Positions 63,771 to 64,000 of a DNA stretch of 64,000 nucleotides are shown one piece after another. The translations under genes and the position numbers were made by a program. Every line of letters begins with the position of its first letter. The first letter of the stretch is position 1. The notes below the pieces were generated by a model, which saw only the letters and a program-made list of their open reading frames with translations, searched no databases and was not told where the DNA came from. Source of the stretch: Bin55 sp963667455 (GTDB taxonomy: Bacteria; Pseudomonadota; Gammaproteobacteria; Pseudomonadales; Azotimanducaceae); the NCBI GenBank assembly GCA_963667455.2, contig CAXXFR010000029.1:248001-312000 (forward strand), written 5' to 3'.

Positions 63771-64000
63771 CTATTGATGGTCGCCTCCTAGGCGTTCCCG
63801 TACTACACGCCGTAGCAATTTACCCGATTCGTTGTACGGCAATTCTTCCCAGAACTGAATGAATTCTGGTACGCGTGACGATCTCATATGATCCCGTACC
63901 CATGATTGAAGTTCAGATTCCGATGTGGAATTGGAAGCGACAACGACCGCTGCAACAGCTTCTCCCCACTCATCATTAGGAGTGCCGATAACCGCTGCAT
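63771..64000 (-). CDS. acyl-CoA synthetase / AMP-binding ligase, C-terminal part only
   Basis: Reading the minus strand from the window edge gives 75 codons ending at a TAG (63773-63771). They match the C-terminal subdomain of AMP-binding enzymes: AAVIGTPNDEWGEAVAAVV at the start, a helix SELQSWVRDHMRSSRVPEFI, and ELPYNESGKLLRRVVRERL with the catalytic Lys of the ligase family. The rest of the gene is outside the window. Likely a fatty-acyl or aryl-CoA ligase, which would fit the CoA chemistry of the island, but not proven. Confidence 0.85.
   Translation of the reverse strand, partial: AAVIGTPNDEWGEAVAAVVVASNSTSESELQSWVRDHMRSSRVPEFIQFWEELPYNESGKLLRRVVRERLGGDHQ

Noticed and set aside
1..64000. 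CRISPR array, prophage or insertion sequence
   Set aside because: I saw no regularly spaced repeats, no phage structural or integrase genes and no intact transposase.

Overview
The window reads as chromosomal DNA of a gammaproteobacterium with roughly balanced GC and a Gram-negative envelope. Housekeeping gene order points there. A tRNA-Gln, rplY, pth, ychF block is present, with lolB diverging from hemA-prfA-prmC-moeB. A second block reads nadD, rsfS, rlmH, mrdA, mrdB, mltB, dacA, lipB. LolB, the Lol pathway, outer-membrane-type lipoproteins and a beta-barrel protein all fit. I cannot name a genus; an uncultured environmental (marine or host-associated) lineage is an inference from the accessory genes.

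Layout. 1-4.6 kb: partial DHA2-type MFS exporter, an aminoglycoside/choline-kinase-like phosphotransferase, and a fusion of a GPP34 (GOLPH3-like) domain to a cytochrome P450. 5.4-6.5 kb: DoxX-like membrane protein and a DUF1801 protein. 6.5-9.2 kb: ychF, pth, rplY and tRNA-Gln(UUG) behind a clear sigma70 promoter. 9.7-12 kb: an alpha-solenoid secreted protein and a small Cys-rich secreted protein occupy the place where other gammaproteobacteria carry ispE and prs. 12.6-26.2 kb: lolB/hemA/prfA/prmC/moeB, then the lipoylation and rod-shape/peptidoglycan operon up to a LON-domain protein and uppP. 26.4-30.1 kb: two tandem paralogues of the solenoid protein, again preceded by a small secreted Cys-containing protein. 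30.6-33.4 kb: VOC protein, ssb, metallophosphoesterase, MBL-fold hydrolase. 33.5-42.8 kb: a catabolic island with a Rieske oxygenase, three family III CoA-transferases, an amidohydrolase, an enoyl-CoA hydratase-like protein and a PhoPQ-activated-pathogenicity-related protein.

43.1-51.8 kb is the most interesting part: eight tightly packed co-directional genes. They encode a disordered acidic secreted protein, an unknown exported protein, a TPR/PEGA-like exported protein, a membrane-anchored multi-PEGA protein with a cysteine-less FGE/sulfatase-modifying-factor domain, a small exported protein, a MotA/TolQ/ExbB-type proton-channel subunit, and two von Willebrand A proteins. Each VWA protein has a single N-terminal membrane helix preceded by a Ser-Phe-Leu-Asp motif that resembles ExbD/TolR/MotB. 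I propose an ion-driven envelope machine in which VWA domains replace the usual periplasmic ExbD/MotB heads. It is followed, behind its own promoter, by a 1253-residue lipoprotein combining FG-GAP/VCBS propeller repeats, an ASPIC/UnbV domain, an InlB-type repeat and a PAP2/vanadium-haloperoxidase domain.

56-64 kb: an orphan HicB-like protein, a Yej/Dpp-type oligopeptide ABC transporter (two permeases, a lipoprotein binding protein, two ATPases), a beta-barrel outer membrane protein, and the C-terminus of an acyl-CoA synthetase. No rRNA, CRISPR array, prophage or intact insertion sequence was seen.
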